NCBI GenBank assembly: GCA_016200005.1
Contig: JACQFP010000047.1
Coordinates: 1-64,000, forward strand
DNA: 64,000 nt
Source of the DNA: Verrucomicrobiota bacterium
Lineage (GTDB): Bacteria; Verrucomicrobiota; Verrucomicrobiia; Limisphaerales; PALSA-1396
Direction: 5' to 3'
In this document: piece by piece, positions 42,743 through 52,502 of the stretch
How positions within the stretch are numbered: the first letter of the stretch is position 1
How the letters are laid out: every line of letters starts with the position of its first letter
Notes under the pieces: model-generated
What the model was told of the DNA's origin: nothing
Databases searched by the model: none
What the model saw: only the letters and a program-made list of their open reading frames with translations
Program-made: the position numbers and the translations under genes

Positions 42743-44478
42743 AAGGCAACCCGCAATTTGAATTGTCTTTGCAGAAATCTCTTCCGCTCCTCGTTGTCGG
42801 TTCGCTGCTCGCCGCATCGGCTCACGGCAGAACCGGCCCGGCCACGATCTGTTACTCCGCGCAACCGAACGCGTATTTCAACGACCACGCCGCCGAGATC
42901 AAAAAAATCTACGACGGCTTTTTCTTCACGGTCGGAAGTTGGGAGGATTGCGCCGAGCGGTTTATCGGAGCCGGGGGAAAAGAGCCGAAGGCCAAATCGT
43001 GGCTGGAGACGGCGCGGGCGAATCTGGGGGCGCTGCGCCAAGCCGGCGTTACGGAGAACTTTCTGACGGTTTACTTCTCGGACAGTGGGGAATGGCCTTC
43101 CCCGACCACTCTGCTTACCGAAGCCTATACGCGGAAAATGGCGGCCGAGTTTTCCGCCATCGGCACGGTGGCCCGGCAATTGGGCTTTCGCGGCGTCTGC
43201 GTGGATGTCGAGTATCCCTTTCCTCGTTACTCGATTGACCACAAGATTTACACCTACACCAATTACACAGTCGGCGACTTGTTGGCCGCCGCCCGCCGGC
43301 AGGGTTACGAATGCGCCGCCGCGTTGCTGGATGCCTTTCCCGCCGCGCCAGTCATCATTCTGCCAGGTTACCTGCGGGGCCGGCCCATCGGACGCGCCTA
43401 CATGCTGGGCATGCTCCAAGCGATGGCCGATCGCGATGCTCCGGGTGGTTTCCATCTCGGCACGGAATACACCTACTGTCTGCACGACCCGGTCACCGCG
43501 CTGGCGACGACCCGGTTTGAAGACCCCGGCATACCCAATCTGACCGATGCCAGGACCGCTGACTATTGGCGACGACGTTGCACCATTGCCCCCGGCGTAT
43601 GGCCGACGCACATGATCGAAACCGGCGGGAAGGATTATCCGCCGCAGCCGTGGAAACAGGAGATCGCCGAGTTGCGCGAGCAGATGGCCATTCTGCGCGC
43701 GACTTCCAAGAAGTATGTCTGGTCGTTCTCCGGCCTACCGTCCTGGTATGTTCACACGCCCGAGTTGGAGAAGAAGTACGGGCTGACGAGACAGGACTTG
43801 AAGCGGCCGGACATTGACTTGCGCGACTGGCATCAACTCCTGACGGTTAAACCCGAACTCAAATCCTCGCCGCTCCAACCGCTGTTAAACCAAGTCCGAC
43901 GGTTTGATCGCGGGCGAGTTTCTGGCGAGGAACTTTGCGATGCCTTCGGCACGCCCGGCCGATGGTGGGTGCTGGGTCTGGTCGGCAACCCGCACACGCA
44001 GCCGCAATTTGCAGTGATGGAAGCGTTCCAAGCACCGATCAACCCGCGCACGGCCTACAATGGGAGGGACGGCGCGATCCGTTGGTTCGCTTACGACAAT
44101 CTCGACCCGCGCGGCGTCACCTCATGTGTTGGCGTCTTCGATTACCGGAACACGGACAACTCCGCCGCGCACTTCGTTTCATTTGTGCATAGTCCGTCCG
44201 AGCGGCGCGCGTTTCTGCACACGGGCTGGGACGACGGCATTTTGATCAAGCTCGGCGATCGGATTGTTTTGGACGCGAGCGATTACCCGCCGCGCGGCAA
44301 AGGAATGCTTTACCTCGACAAACACCAGTTCGAGAAGCGCGTCCCGTTCACGCTGCCCAAAGGCCGGTCGCAATTGTCCGTTACGGACCTCAACTCGCAC
44401 GGCGGCTGGGTATTTTCCCTGAGGATCACCGATGAAAAAAACATCCCCTTCCAGGACGTGCGGTTTCGGCTGGATTAA
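42739..44478 (+). CDS. Secreted TIM-barrel-like protein of unknown family
   Basis: Start ATG 42739 overlaps the GH172 stop (ATGA), giving 579 residues; a longer upstream frame runs over the GH172 gene and is not used. A signal peptide (residues 14-30, Ala-Ser-Ala-His-Gly) is followed by about 400 residues with barrel-like alternation: Gly-Phe-Phe-Phe-Thr-Val-Gly-Ser-Trp, Phe-Arg-Gly-Val-Cys-Val-Asp-Val-Glu-Tyr (a possible catalytic Asp/Glu pair), Gly-Gly-Phe-His-Leu-Gly-Thr-Glu-Tyr-Thr-Tyr, then Lys-Tyr-Val-Trp-Ser-Phe-Ser-Gly, and a C-terminal beta domain. A clan-A-like glycoside hydrolase is plausible but the family was not recognised. Confidence 0.75.
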   Translation: MKGNPQFELSLQKSLPLLVVGSLLAASAHGRTGPATICYSAQPNAYFNDHAAEIKKIYDGFFFTVGSWEDCAERFIGAGGKEPKAKSWLETARANLGALRQAGVTENFLTVYFSDSGEWPSPTTLLTEAYTRKMAAEFSAIGTVARQLGFRGVCVDVEYPFPRYSIDHKIYTYTNYTVGDLLAAARRQGYECAAALLDAFPAAPVIILPGYLRGRPIGRAYMLGMLQAMADRDAPGGFHLGTEYTYCLHDPVTALATTRFEDPGIPNLTDARTADYWRRRCTIAPGVWPTHMIETGGKDYPPQPWKQEIAELREQMAILRATSKKYVWSFSGLPSWYVHTPELEKKYGLTRQDLKRPDIDLRDWHQLLTVKPELKSSPLQPLLNQVRRFDRGRVSGEELCDAFGTPGRWWVLGLVGNPHTQPQFAVMEAFQAPINPRTAYNGRDGAIRWFAYDNLDPRGVTSCVGVFDYRNTDNSAAHFVSFVHSPSERRAFLHTGWDDGILIKLGDRIVLDASDYPPRGKGMLYLDKHQFEKRVPFTLPKGRSQLSVTDLNSHGGWVFSLRITDEKNIPFQDVRFRLD

Positions 44479-47035
44479 AATCAAACTCGAACTGTCGCTG
44501 GCCTTGTTGCTTTGGACGTTGGTCGCCGACGCCGATGCCACTGACGCGGTCACTGTGCGCGTCCAACCGACGCGGGGCGGACCGCAGATCCACATCAACG
44601 GCAAACCGGTCCCGCCACGATTCTTTTTTGGCGTGCCGAGCGCCGGCAGCATCACGATTGATGAACAGTGGTCGGACCACGCATTTGAGTTCACGCCGAG
44701 CGCGGATGTCAAAGCCGCCGGCACGCTCCACTTTCGCTTCGGTCAACTTGCGGGTGAAGTTTGGCTGGCCGACGTGCGCATCACGGACGCGGAAACTGGC
44801 AAGGACGTGATGTCGCCAGGCATTTTTGCTGCCGCGCAAGCGTTCAACGAGGTTTGGAACTTGTGGCCGCCGGGAGAAAAAAACACCGTGGGTCAGGTGG
44901 CGGCGACCAATCGGATGCTCCACGTTAAATTGACCAACCCACCGAACGGCACCTGGCCCGACTTCCACCTTAACAGCCATCTGGGTCTGAGTTTCTCCGC
45001 CAACCGGAAATACCGCGTCACGTTCCGCGCCAAGGCGACGCCGAAGCGGCAGCTCCATCCAGCAGTCTATCAGGTCAGCAACGGCGAATACCTTAACATC
45101 GGCGGACCGCCCGGACCGTTGCTCGCGCAAGTGGCGCTGGCGCGGGATGCGGGCGTGAATCTGGTTTCCTTCAGTGCGCCCAATTGCTGGGCGCCGCCGG
45201 AGCAACCCCAGGATTGGCGGGCGCTCGATGATCTCTGCCGGCAAATTATTGCGGTCAATCCCAAGGTCCTGCTCGTGCCGCGCGTCAGCGCCTACGCCCC
45301 GGATTGGTGGCTGCGGCAGCATCCCGAGGCGCTGATGATTTACGACACCAACCAGCCCGGCCACTTCGCTTCAGTTTCCCATCGCGGTTATCGGACCGAC
45401 GCCGCGGCGCACTTGGAAAAATTGTGCCGGCATCTCACGATAACTTTTCCCGATCACTTCGCGGGCGTTCACCCGTGCGGTCAAAACACGGGCGAGTGGT
45501 TCTATGAAGGCTCGTGGGAACGACCGTTGAGCGGCTACGACCCGGCCACGCGCGAAGCATTCCGCGCCTGGCTGAAGGCGGGCGGCGACGCGGACTTCGC
45601 CACCGCCGAACCGCCGACCGCCGACGAGCGCCGCGCCCATCCCAACGGCTTCCTGCGCGATCCGGCCCGCGAGCGGCGGCTGATTGAGTTCGCGCGCTTT
45701 CAACAACGCGAGATGGCCGACATGGTGCTAACCCTCGCCGCCGCCGCCCGACGCGGCAGCGACGGAAAGAAGCTGGTCGTTTTCTTTTACGGCTATCAAT
45801 TTGAATTCCCGCCGCTCGCCAACGGTGCACCTACCAGCGGGCACTACGCCCTCGCGCCAGTGCTGAAGTCCAAGGACATTGATATCCTCTGCTCGCCAAT
45901 TTCCTATTTCGACCGCGAGTGGCTCGGCACCGCGCCGTGCATGAGCCCCGCCGAGAGCGTCCGCAACGCCGGTATCCTCTGGCTCAACGAAGACGACTCG
46001 CGCACGCACCTCGACAAGCGCACTGTTGAACACGCGCAGGAAGGCGGCTTGGTCAACCTGCGACAGACTCAACAAGTGATGCTGCGGAACACGGCACAGG
46101 CGGCTCTGCGCGGCTTCGGAACGTGGTGGATGGACCTGCCCGGTGCAGGCTGGTTCAACGATGCCGCAATTTGGGAGGAACAGAAACACCTGATGCCCGT
46201 CGAGCGAGCGTTGCTCAAGCGCGCCCGTCCGTTCACGCCGGAGATTGCGGCGATTGTGGGCGAGGACAGCTTTTGTCACCTGACGGGCGGTTCGAGCATT
46301 GCCGCGAAACCGCTGATCTACGATGCCCGCGCTGCCTTGGGACGCTGCGGCGCACCTTACGGGCAGTTCACACTGACGGACGCGCTGGCCGGCAAAGTGC
46401 CCGCGAAACTCCAAATCTTTCTCGCCGTTTGGTCGCTCACATCGGATGAGAGGTGTGCGCTCACCGCCCACCGTCCGCCGAACACGACGCGCGTCTGGTG
46501 CTACGCGCCCGGCTACCTGCTGCCCGACCGCGCTGACATTGCCGCCATGAACGAAGTCACTGGATTCAAACATCGCGCAGTTTCACCCGGCTCGGCGGAA
46601 GCCACGCCAACCGAAGCGGGACGAAAAGTGGGATTGACGAAACCGTGGGGACCGAAGGAACCAATCCTACCGCTGTTCACCGTCGAGGCCGATTCCGCCG
46701 AGACGCTGGCCGTTTACAAGGACGGTTCGCCCGCCGTTGCCATGCGCCGCCGCCTGCGCGGTTTGGACATCTTTCTCGGTGTGCCCGCGCTAACGCCCGA
46801 ACTGGTGCGCGCCTTCGCCCGTATGTCGGACGTGCATCTCTTCACTGAAGAAAACGCCGCCGTCTGGGCGGCGGAGGAATTCCTTTCGATTCAGGCGCAC
46901 AAGACCGGTCCGCTCGTGATTCAAACCGGGCGCACAAGCGCGGTGTCGGACGCCCTCACCGGCGCAAAGCTGGGTCGCGGCCCGTGCCTCACGCTGCCGA
47001 TGGAAACCGGCGAGGTGCGCGTGTTGCGGTATTAA
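44432..47035 (+). CDS. Large secreted GH42-like protein of uncertain family
   Basis: The 867-residue protein overlaps the previous gene by 47 nt. It has a signal-like segment (about 17-36), a beta-sandwich binding domain (40-210), and a TIM barrel from about 215 (Ala-Arg-Asp-Ala-Gly-Val-Asn-Leu-Val-Ser-Phe) with Gly-Val-His-Pro-Cys-Gly-Gln-Asn-Thr-Gly-Glu-Trp, where Glu may be the acid/base. A later part (600-760) looks like the trimerisation-like flavodoxin-type domain of GH42 beta-galactosidases. It ends the overlapped run that began at 40107. GH42-like is the best guess, not certain. Confidence 0.72.
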   Translation: MKKTSPSRTCGFGWIKIKLELSLALLLWTLVADADATDAVTVRVQPTRGGPQIHINGKPVPPRFFFGVPSAGSITIDEQWSDHAFEFTPSADVKAAGTLHFRFGQLAGEVWLADVRITDAETGKDVMSPGIFAAAQAFNEVWNLWPPGEKNTVGQVAATNRMLHVKLTNPPNGTWPDFHLNSHLGLSFSANRKYRVTFRAKATPKRQLHPAVYQVSNGEYLNIGGPPGPLLAQVALARDAGVNLVSFSAPNCWAPPEQPQDWRALDDLCRQIIAVNPKVLLVPRVSAYAPDWWLRQHPEALMIYDTNQPGHFASVSHRGYRTDAAAHLEKLCRHLTITFPDHFAGVHPCGQNTGEWFYEGSWERPLSGYDPATREAFRAWLKAGGDADFATAEPPTADERRAHPNGFLRDPARERRLIEFARFQQREMADMVLTLAAAARRGSDGKKLVVFFYGYQFEFPPLANGAPTSGHYALAPVLKSKDIDILCSPISYFDREWLGTAPCMSPAESVRNAGILWLNEDDSRTHLDKRTVEHAQEGGLVNLRQTQQVMLRNTAQAALRGFGTWWMDLPGAGWFNDAAIWEEQKHLMPVERALLKRARPFTPEIAAIVGEDSFCHLTGGSSIAAKPLIYDARAALGRCGAPYGQFTLTDALAGKVPAKLQIFLAVWSLTSDERCALTAHRPPNTTRVWCYAPGYLLPDRADIAAMNEVTGFKHRAVSPGSAEATPTEAGRKVGLTKPWGPKEPILPLFTVEADSAETLAVYKDGSPAVAMRRRLRGLDIFLGVPALTPELVRAFARMSDVHLFTEENAAVWAAEEFLSIQAHKTGPLVIQTGRTSAVSDALTGAKLGRGPCLTLPMETGEVRVLRY

Positions 47036-47218
47036 CTGCAGGAATACCTGAAGAAGGGAACGCTGGCCTCCAGACACGGCGCCTTGCCAGCGGCGATCTT
47101 GAAACGCGCCGGGCGCGGAGGCCGGCGCTCCGCTGGAGTGGAGTCAAGGTCACCGGCCCGCGACGACAGGCTCAATTGCAGAGAATCAACACGCCGGACA
47201 AAACCATCCTGTTTATTG

Positions 47219-49183
47219 CTATTGTCCCGAGGAATCGAAGTTAAACTCCCACCGGCGGCTCTCCAGCCAACGGGTCAGGCCGGACTCGCTGGCAACCGCC
47301 TTCCATTTGGCGTCTGCTTCCGCAGCCGGAAGCGAGTGGTGCAGTTCTGTCCAACGCGCCTCGGCTGCCACTCGGAGCGGAACTTTGAACCACCCCCAGC
47401 ACTTGCCGTCGAACCGCGATCCTCGCTCGTAATAGGAGTGAACATACGCCGGCTCAGTCACGAGCCATTCGTAAGCAGTCTCGACCGCGTCCGCAGTTGA
47501 GACCAGCCGCTTCAAGCCGTCGGGGGAATCCGCCGCGGTCTTCTTCGCCTCGAACGCATCGGCAACCGCCGTCGTGAAGTCGAAGCCTTTCTTCAGCCAG
47601 ACGATGCGGCTGCGCACACGCGCGTCCTGCGTCTCGGCCAGCGCCTTCTCCAAGTGGCCGCGCGCCTCGCGGAGGATCGCCGTGTCCGCCATGAACTCCT
47701 CCGGTGTGAGGCGGTCCAGGCCCTCGAACCACTTGCCCTTCCGGGGCCGTGTCCAGTAGCGCTCGCACGCGTCGTGAAACGCCCGCATGGGGGCGGCCAC
47801 GTCGCCGAAGCAGTCGCGGTGGAACTCGTCGAGGACGCGATCAACATCGGTGCTGGCATCCCATTGAAGCCGCGCGGCCACATAGTGCATCGGCCCGCAC
47901 CAGGCCCAGAGCGGAAACGACTCACAGTAGATCGCCCGCACGCCGTTCCGGGCGGCGAACCGTAAATCCTCGGCGGCCAGGTGCGGCGACGTCCGCGGCG
48001 TGTACCAACCGAGACCATAGTAAACGTACGTGTGCAAGTTCTTCGTGGAGCCGTTCCAGGCGCGGATCAGCGCGCGATCCTTGTCGAGGTAGGCCGGGTC
48101 GTAGTGTTGCAGGATGTCGAGTGTCAGGGCGACCAGCACATTGTCCGGCAGGCGCGTGCGGTTGCGCGGCGGTTGCTCGACGTTCCAGTAGGCAAAGACG
48201 CCGAGGTAGCGGCCGGGGTGCGACTGCGCGACGGCCTCGGCGACCTTCGCGACATAGCCAAAGTAGCTTTCGGAGTACTGCCGCCCGACGGGCAAGTTGC
48301 GGTAGGGCTTGTCCAGAGCGGCACACGTGTCGCACTCGCAATACCGCGAGTTGTCATTGACGCAAAGCGAAAACGTGTCCAACGACGGGTTCTCGTCGAA
48401 GTAGCGGCGTGCGGCCTCAATGCTCAACCGGACGACGTCAGGGTTGGTAAAGCAGGGCTGCGGAGTGTCGCCGGAGTGGCTGCCGCGAACCTGCCGAACG
48501 CCGCTCCGGAGAGCGAAATACTCGGGGTGCTCCTGGCCGTGCTTGGCGACCGAGATGATCGAGGCGAGGTTGTGGCCGAAACCGTGGTGGCGGATTGGAA
48601 TTCGGGCGTCGGTGAGCCGATTTCGCCGGACATAGGCGGCTGCGTCGCGCCCGACGAGGCCGGACCAAAGCCGGTAGGCGAATTGCGGGGCAACGGTTCG
48701 TGTCCGAATCCGCAGGCTCTTCGACTTCGGCACGATCGTGAATTGCGCCTCGGGGTAGTACATGCGGACGCCGAAGTCCTCCAGGAGGATCGTCGCGACA
48801 GCGTTAGCCACCCCGGCAGGTGTCGCCCCCAAGATCTCGATCCCACCTCCGCCGGAGCGCACGTCACCAGCGTCATACGGTGTGCCCGATAGAAGGCTCA
48901 CTTTTGATCCGATTCGGATTGGCGCGCGTTCGCCGGCGGGCGGCGCTTCGGGCACGAGCTCGAGTGCCACGCCGGTCGCCTCTTGCACCGCCCATCGGAG
49001 GTCGTCGGCCGCCTCCTGCTCCATGGCGTGTGCGCCGGGCTTCAGGACGATGACCGCGAGCGAGCGTCCGTCGCGGACGATCTCGATCTCGTCCGCGTTG
49101 GCGGACGACACAGTCGCGCCGCACAGGAGCAGCGCACACGCAACAATCTGACGCGACGAGATACGCACCCCGGACTTCGCCAT
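47219..49183 (-). CDS. DUF4838-family secreted protein
   Basis: From ATG 49183 (an upstream frame start at 49228 runs into a pseudogene) the protein has 654 residues with a signal peptide ending in Ala-Asn-Ala. An alpha-glucuronidase/GH20-like N-terminal domain (Ala-Ala-Asp-Asp-Leu-Arg, then Leu-Leu-Glu-Asp-Phe-Gly-Val-Arg-Met-Tyr-Tyr-Pro) is followed by the DUF4838 core with Ser-Leu-Cys-Val-Asn-Asp-Asn-Ser-Arg-Tyr-Cys-Glu-Cys-Asp-Thr-Cys-Ala-Ala-Leu. This family is common in glycan-degrading Bacteroidetes, Planctomycetes and Verrucomicrobia; activity is not established. It begins directly at the truncation point of the isomerase pseudogene, which suggests arrival by recombination. Confidence 0.87.
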   Translation of the reverse strand: MAKSGVRISSRQIVACALLLCGATVSSANADEIEIVRDGRSLAVIVLKPGAHAMEQEAADDLRWAVQEATGVALELVPEAPPAGERAPIRIGSKVSLLSGTPYDAGDVRSGGGGIEILGATPAGVANAVATILLEDFGVRMYYPEAQFTIVPKSKSLRIRTRTVAPQFAYRLWSGLVGRDAAAYVRRNRLTDARIPIRHHGFGHNLASIISVAKHGQEHPEYFALRSGVRQVRGSHSGDTPQPCFTNPDVVRLSIEAARRYFDENPSLDTFSLCVNDNSRYCECDTCAALDKPYRNLPVGRQYSESYFGYVAKVAEAVAQSHPGRYLGVFAYWNVEQPPRNRTRLPDNVLVALTLDILQHYDPAYLDKDRALIRAWNGSTKNLHTYVYYGLGWYTPRTSPHLAAEDLRFAARNGVRAIYCESFPLWAWCGPMHYVAARLQWDASTDVDRVLDEFHRDCFGDVAAPMRAFHDACERYWTRPRKGKWFEGLDRLTPEEFMADTAILREARGHLEKALAETQDARVRSRIVWLKKGFDFTTAVADAFEAKKTAADSPDGLKRLVSTADAVETAYEWLVTEPAYVHSYYERGSRFDGKCWGWFKVPLRVAAEARWTELHHSLPAAEADAKWKAVASESGLTRWLESRRWEFNFDSSGQ

Positions 49184-49199
49184 GTCGCGTCTCCTCCGA

Positions 49200-49623
49200 T
49201 TACCGATGGGAGTTTGTTTTTCCCGCATGAACGGTTGGATACTCGGTCAGAAGCCTGGCGACAAGAAGAATGCTTCCAACTCTCCACGGAATGACGGAGG
49301 CGCCAAGTTGCGCCGCGAGGCGCGCGAGCGACTCGACGTAGGCGATTTGAAATTCCATGACGGGCACCTCGGCAGCGCCACCCGGCGCGAGGTGCGTGTA
49401 GCCGGCCACGATGTCGCAACGCACCCGCGCCGCGGCCAGCGCGTCCCGCAGCGATTGCAAGAAAGCCGGCGTCGCGTCCAGCGGCGAGAGATGTGGCCGC
49501 TTGCCGGCGAGCATGACCGAGGGGAAGCCCAGCCGGCCGGCGCGCGCAATGAAATCAGGCAGGCTCAAGGTTGCCTGGCCCCCAGAAGCCGGCGTAACTG
49601 ACAGAGAAGAGACTCGGTTTCAT
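49200..49623 (-). pseudogene. Truncated, frameshifted sugar-phosphate isomerase/epimerase
   Basis: ATG 49623 starts Met-Lys-Pro-Ser-Leu-Phe-Ser-Val-Ser-Tyr-Ala-Gly-Phe-Trp-Gly, then one extra G in a G-run (about 49580) shifts the frame. In the corrected frame it continues as Gln-Ala-Thr-Leu-Ser-Leu-Pro-Asp-Phe-Ile-Ala-Arg-Ala and Lys-Arg-Pro-His-Leu-Ser-Pro-Leu-Asp-Ala-Thr, matching xylose-isomerase-like TIM-barrel sugar isomerases. Only about the first 110 residues remain: similarity stops after Leu-Gly-Ala-Ser-Val and the frame ends at 49200, 17 bases from the DUF4838 start. Family members have about 280 residues. Confidence 0.82.
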
Positions 49624-49649
49624 GTGCTCTTTGAAGTGTCAAGGGTTGG

Positions 49650-52178
49650 TTACGGAGTCGCGACCTCCACGAATCGCTTGCAGCCAAGGACACCCGGGCC
49701 ATCCAGGATCACCGGAAAAACGCCGGCCCTGCAATCCGCCGGGATGTCCAGGATCACCTCACTCGGGATGCGCACTTCACGATTCACATTCAGACCGGGC
49801 GCACGGAGAGTGGCGGTCGCCTCGCGCACGGCACTATTGCTCGCGGCCACAAGCTGGAAATCCAAACGCAGTTTCTGCCCGGGTCGCACAGCGGGCGGTT
49901 CGTTGAAGGTCACTACGGGATGACAACCGCTCTTTCGCAGGACGGCCACAAACCATCGCGAGTCCAGCGTCAGCAGCAGATCGTTAGTCGCCACCTCCAG
50001 CGAAGGGGCGCGAGAGGGACGGGTGTGGTTGACCGCGATGGATTGCGCCTTCAGAGTCTCGACATCGAACACAACGGCGGATTCCACGAGCGGCGCCAGC
50101 CCCGGAATGCGCACCTGCACCGGTCCCAGATGTTCATCCAAGCCGAGGGCCGGCTCACCATCCAGCCCGCTGGGGAACAGCCACGGCTTGTCCGAGTCAA
50201 CGCGCGCGCCCACCAAGGCCCAGTGGTCCGAGCCGCGAAATAGCCGGCAGACGACGCGTTGCGGAGTTGCGGTCGGGTGCTCCTCGACCTCACCCTCAAG
50301 AACGGTCTCTTCCACCGGAAACCGCGCGCACCGCCACTGGCGTTCCCCCTTGCCCGTGCCACCAGCTAGGCCGCTCAACGATCCCCACACCGGACCCAAC
50401 GGGCCATACAGGAACGGACGGTAGTTGGGTAGAGCCACGCGCATGAGCGGAATCTCTCTCGGGCAAAAGCTCTGGAGCGCGCCCTGGGTGTAAGGCGCGT
50501 AGAAATCCACGGGTGCTTCCGTCGTGAGCACTGCCTCCGGGTTCGCCTCCCGCACGGCCCGGCTCACCTTGCTCAGAAGCTGCCGCATGCCGTCATTGTA
50601 AACAAACGGATGCGGATGCTTGTGGGCGGGGTTGTAACACGGCAGGTAATAGAAACCCAGCGAGTCCAGCCGAACACCATCGGCACCGGTCTCGCGAACC
50701 AATTGGCCGCAACGGGCGGCCAGGTGGTCCTGCCATTCGACGCTCGCCGGGCATATATGGTAGAAACCGTGGTCCGTGTAGTTGCCCGTGAGGGATCCAT
50801 TTTTGTTCATGATGGACCAGCGTCGGGCGCGACCATCCTTGGCCAGATCGCTCGTCTCATGGACAATGTATCCCTCGACATAGAACGTGAAATGAAATCC
50901 CTGCTGATGCACGCGGGCGACGCCTTCACGCAGGGCCGGTGCTCCGCCCAAGTCCTCGCGGAGCACGTTGTCACCAGTGGTGTGAATATAACTGAGCACG
51001 CCCTGCGAGTTGGTGGACACCGGAAACTGGCAGCCGCGGTCATGAAAGGCGAACTCCTGATTGTCAACCTGGTCCCGCAAGTAGGCCTCCCACAAATCGC
51101 GAAAACTGTCCATGGGCACCGCGCCCGGCATGAGGGCGCCGCCGCGTTTGCCGAACCACTTGCCGGTCCAACCGTCGGAATGGCGAAACCATTCTGGGAG
51201 CGGCGGCGGGGCGAAAGCCTGAGCGAACCAACTCCGGTATTCCCGCGCCACGGGCCGCCAGTCACCCCGGTAGATTTTGATCCACGCCGGCGGCAGCACC
51301 AGGCTCTGTCCCGGCTGCAATTCTTGCGCTGGAAATGATGTCACCCGCAACAACGCCGAACCGGCCCAGAAACGTTTATTGAGGACGTCCGGGTCCTGGA
51401 TGATCAGCCCGAGGGCGCCGCCCGAATCCGGATCAAACACGGCATGCCATTGCATGGACCATTCATGCGAGTTGCCATAAACGCCGCCTTTGTAATCTTG
51501 GGCCAGGCCAATGTATCCCGCCTGATCCTGCACCGTGGCCAGATTCTTCCGCCGATTTTTTCCCGGCCAAACCCGGTTCAGAAACGGAAAGTCCACCATG
51601 ACCTTCGCCGGCGCGGACCCGACATTGACCACTTCCAACGTCCATGCAGCGCTGCTGGCATTTGTGGCCACGACCTCGAGTCGGGTCTCCCAACGGTTGG
51701 CGGCATCGCGCGAAACCAGCCGGATTCCCCGACCCATGCCGCGTTCCACGCGCGACGCCGACACCACGCGACAGAACCGCGGGTCGCTGATGGTGGCGGC
51801 AATGTCGGCGGGGTCATCTTCCAACTCGAAAGGCCGGATGAAATCTGAATACAACCGGAAAGGGTTCCCGCGATTTGCGTGTTCCTTCAGGTAATCATCC
51901 TGGGTCGTCTGATTTCGCAACGAAGACAGGCAACCGCTGTGCCGATCGAAGACGATCCGCATTTCCGCGCTCTCGATTCCGATCTGATCGGCAGTGTCAA
52001 TGAATTCAATTTGTCGCGCGTTTCCATTTCGATCCGCCGAACTTGCTGCCGCCGGGTTTGCCGAGGCCACCCAAGCTGCCAGGAGTGAAACCAGGGCCAG
52101 CCCGTGGGCCAGAATCCTCGCCAGGCGGTTATCTTTGCCCAAGCGGCTCCCTGCCCCGCTTGGATGCCGCCGGTTCAT
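49650..52178 (-). CDS. Large secreted DUF6259-like / TIM-barrel glycoside-hydrolase-like protein
   Basis: From ATG 52178 the protein has 842 residues with a signal peptide (hydrophobic about 22-40, ending Ala-Ala-Ala). A beta-sandwich (50-300) precedes a barrel (330-600) with Phe-His-Asp-Arg-Gly-Cys-Gln-Phe, Phe-His-Phe-Thr-Phe-Tyr-Val-Glu-Gly-Tyr, Gly-Ala-Asp-Gly-Val-Arg-Leu-Asp-Ser-Leu-Gly (candidate catalytic Asp) and Glu-Ala-Val-Leu-Thr-Thr-Glu-Ala-Pro (candidate acid/base). This plan is like DUF6259 or GH36-related families. The C-terminal 200 residues are beta-rich. It lies 27 nt from the isomerase remnant on the same strand. Confidence 0.72.
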   Translation of the reverse strand: MNRRHPSGAGSRLGKDNRLARILAHGLALVSLLAAWVASANPAAASSADRNGNARQIEFIDTADQIGIESAEMRIVFDRHSGCLSSLRNQTTQDDYLKEHANRGNPFRLYSDFIRPFELEDDPADIAATISDPRFCRVVSASRVERGMGRGIRLVSRDAANRWETRLEVVATNASSAAWTLEVVNVGSAPAKVMVDFPFLNRVWPGKNRRKNLATVQDQAGYIGLAQDYKGGVYGNSHEWSMQWHAVFDPDSGGALGLIIQDPDVLNKRFWAGSALLRVTSFPAQELQPGQSLVLPPAWIKIYRGDWRPVAREYRSWFAQAFAPPPLPEWFRHSDGWTGKWFGKRGGALMPGAVPMDSFRDLWEAYLRDQVDNQEFAFHDRGCQFPVSTNSQGVLSYIHTTGDNVLREDLGGAPALREGVARVHQQGFHFTFYVEGYIVHETSDLAKDGRARRWSIMNKNGSLTGNYTDHGFYHICPASVEWQDHLAARCGQLVRETGADGVRLDSLGFYYLPCYNPAHKHPHPFVYNDGMRQLLSKVSRAVREANPEAVLTTEAPVDFYAPYTQGALQSFCPREIPLMRVALPNYRPFLYGPLGPVWGSLSGLAGGTGKGERQWRCARFPVEETVLEGEVEEHPTATPQRVVCRLFRGSDHWALVGARVDSDKPWLFPSGLDGEPALGLDEHLGPVQVRIPGLAPLVESAVVFDVETLKAQSIAVNHTRPSRAPSLEVATNDLLLTLDSRWFVAVLRKSGCHPVVTFNEPPAVRPGQKLRLDFQLVAASNSAVREATATLRAPGLNVNREVRIPSEVILDIPADCRAGVFPVILDGPGVLGCKRFVEVATP

Positions 52179-52371
52179 CGCATCGGCAAACCCAATGGTT
52201 TTGTCTTGGGCAACTTCCGACGACGAGTCGGCTGAGTGGTATTGGGCAATCATTTGGTCTGCCAAAGCGTAAGCGTTTAGTTTCCGGACACGAAAAGCAG
52301 GCTCTTCCCGCGCCCAAACCAGGTCAAGGCCGAACGCGGAGCGCGGCCAGTGCCGCCCGCGAGCTCAGTTG

Positions 52372-52425
52372 GAGTCCACGCTTTAGCGTGTCCCCTTCCG
52401 CGCGGACAAGCTAAAGCTTGGACTC
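52372..52425. repeat. Inverted repeat with 22-bp arms (REP/MITE-like)
   Basis: Arm 52372-52393 (GAGTCCACGCTTTAGC...) and arm 52404-52425 (GGACAAGCTAAAGC...) pair at 20 of 22 positions across a 10-nt loop. No transposase gene is near. Confidence 0.8.
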
Positions 52426-52502
52426 TAACGTGTCCGGCTGCACCGGCACGCTGATCTGGAAATACCGCGCGTCATCCCCCGCGCCGGACAACGCCTGATT
52501 TT

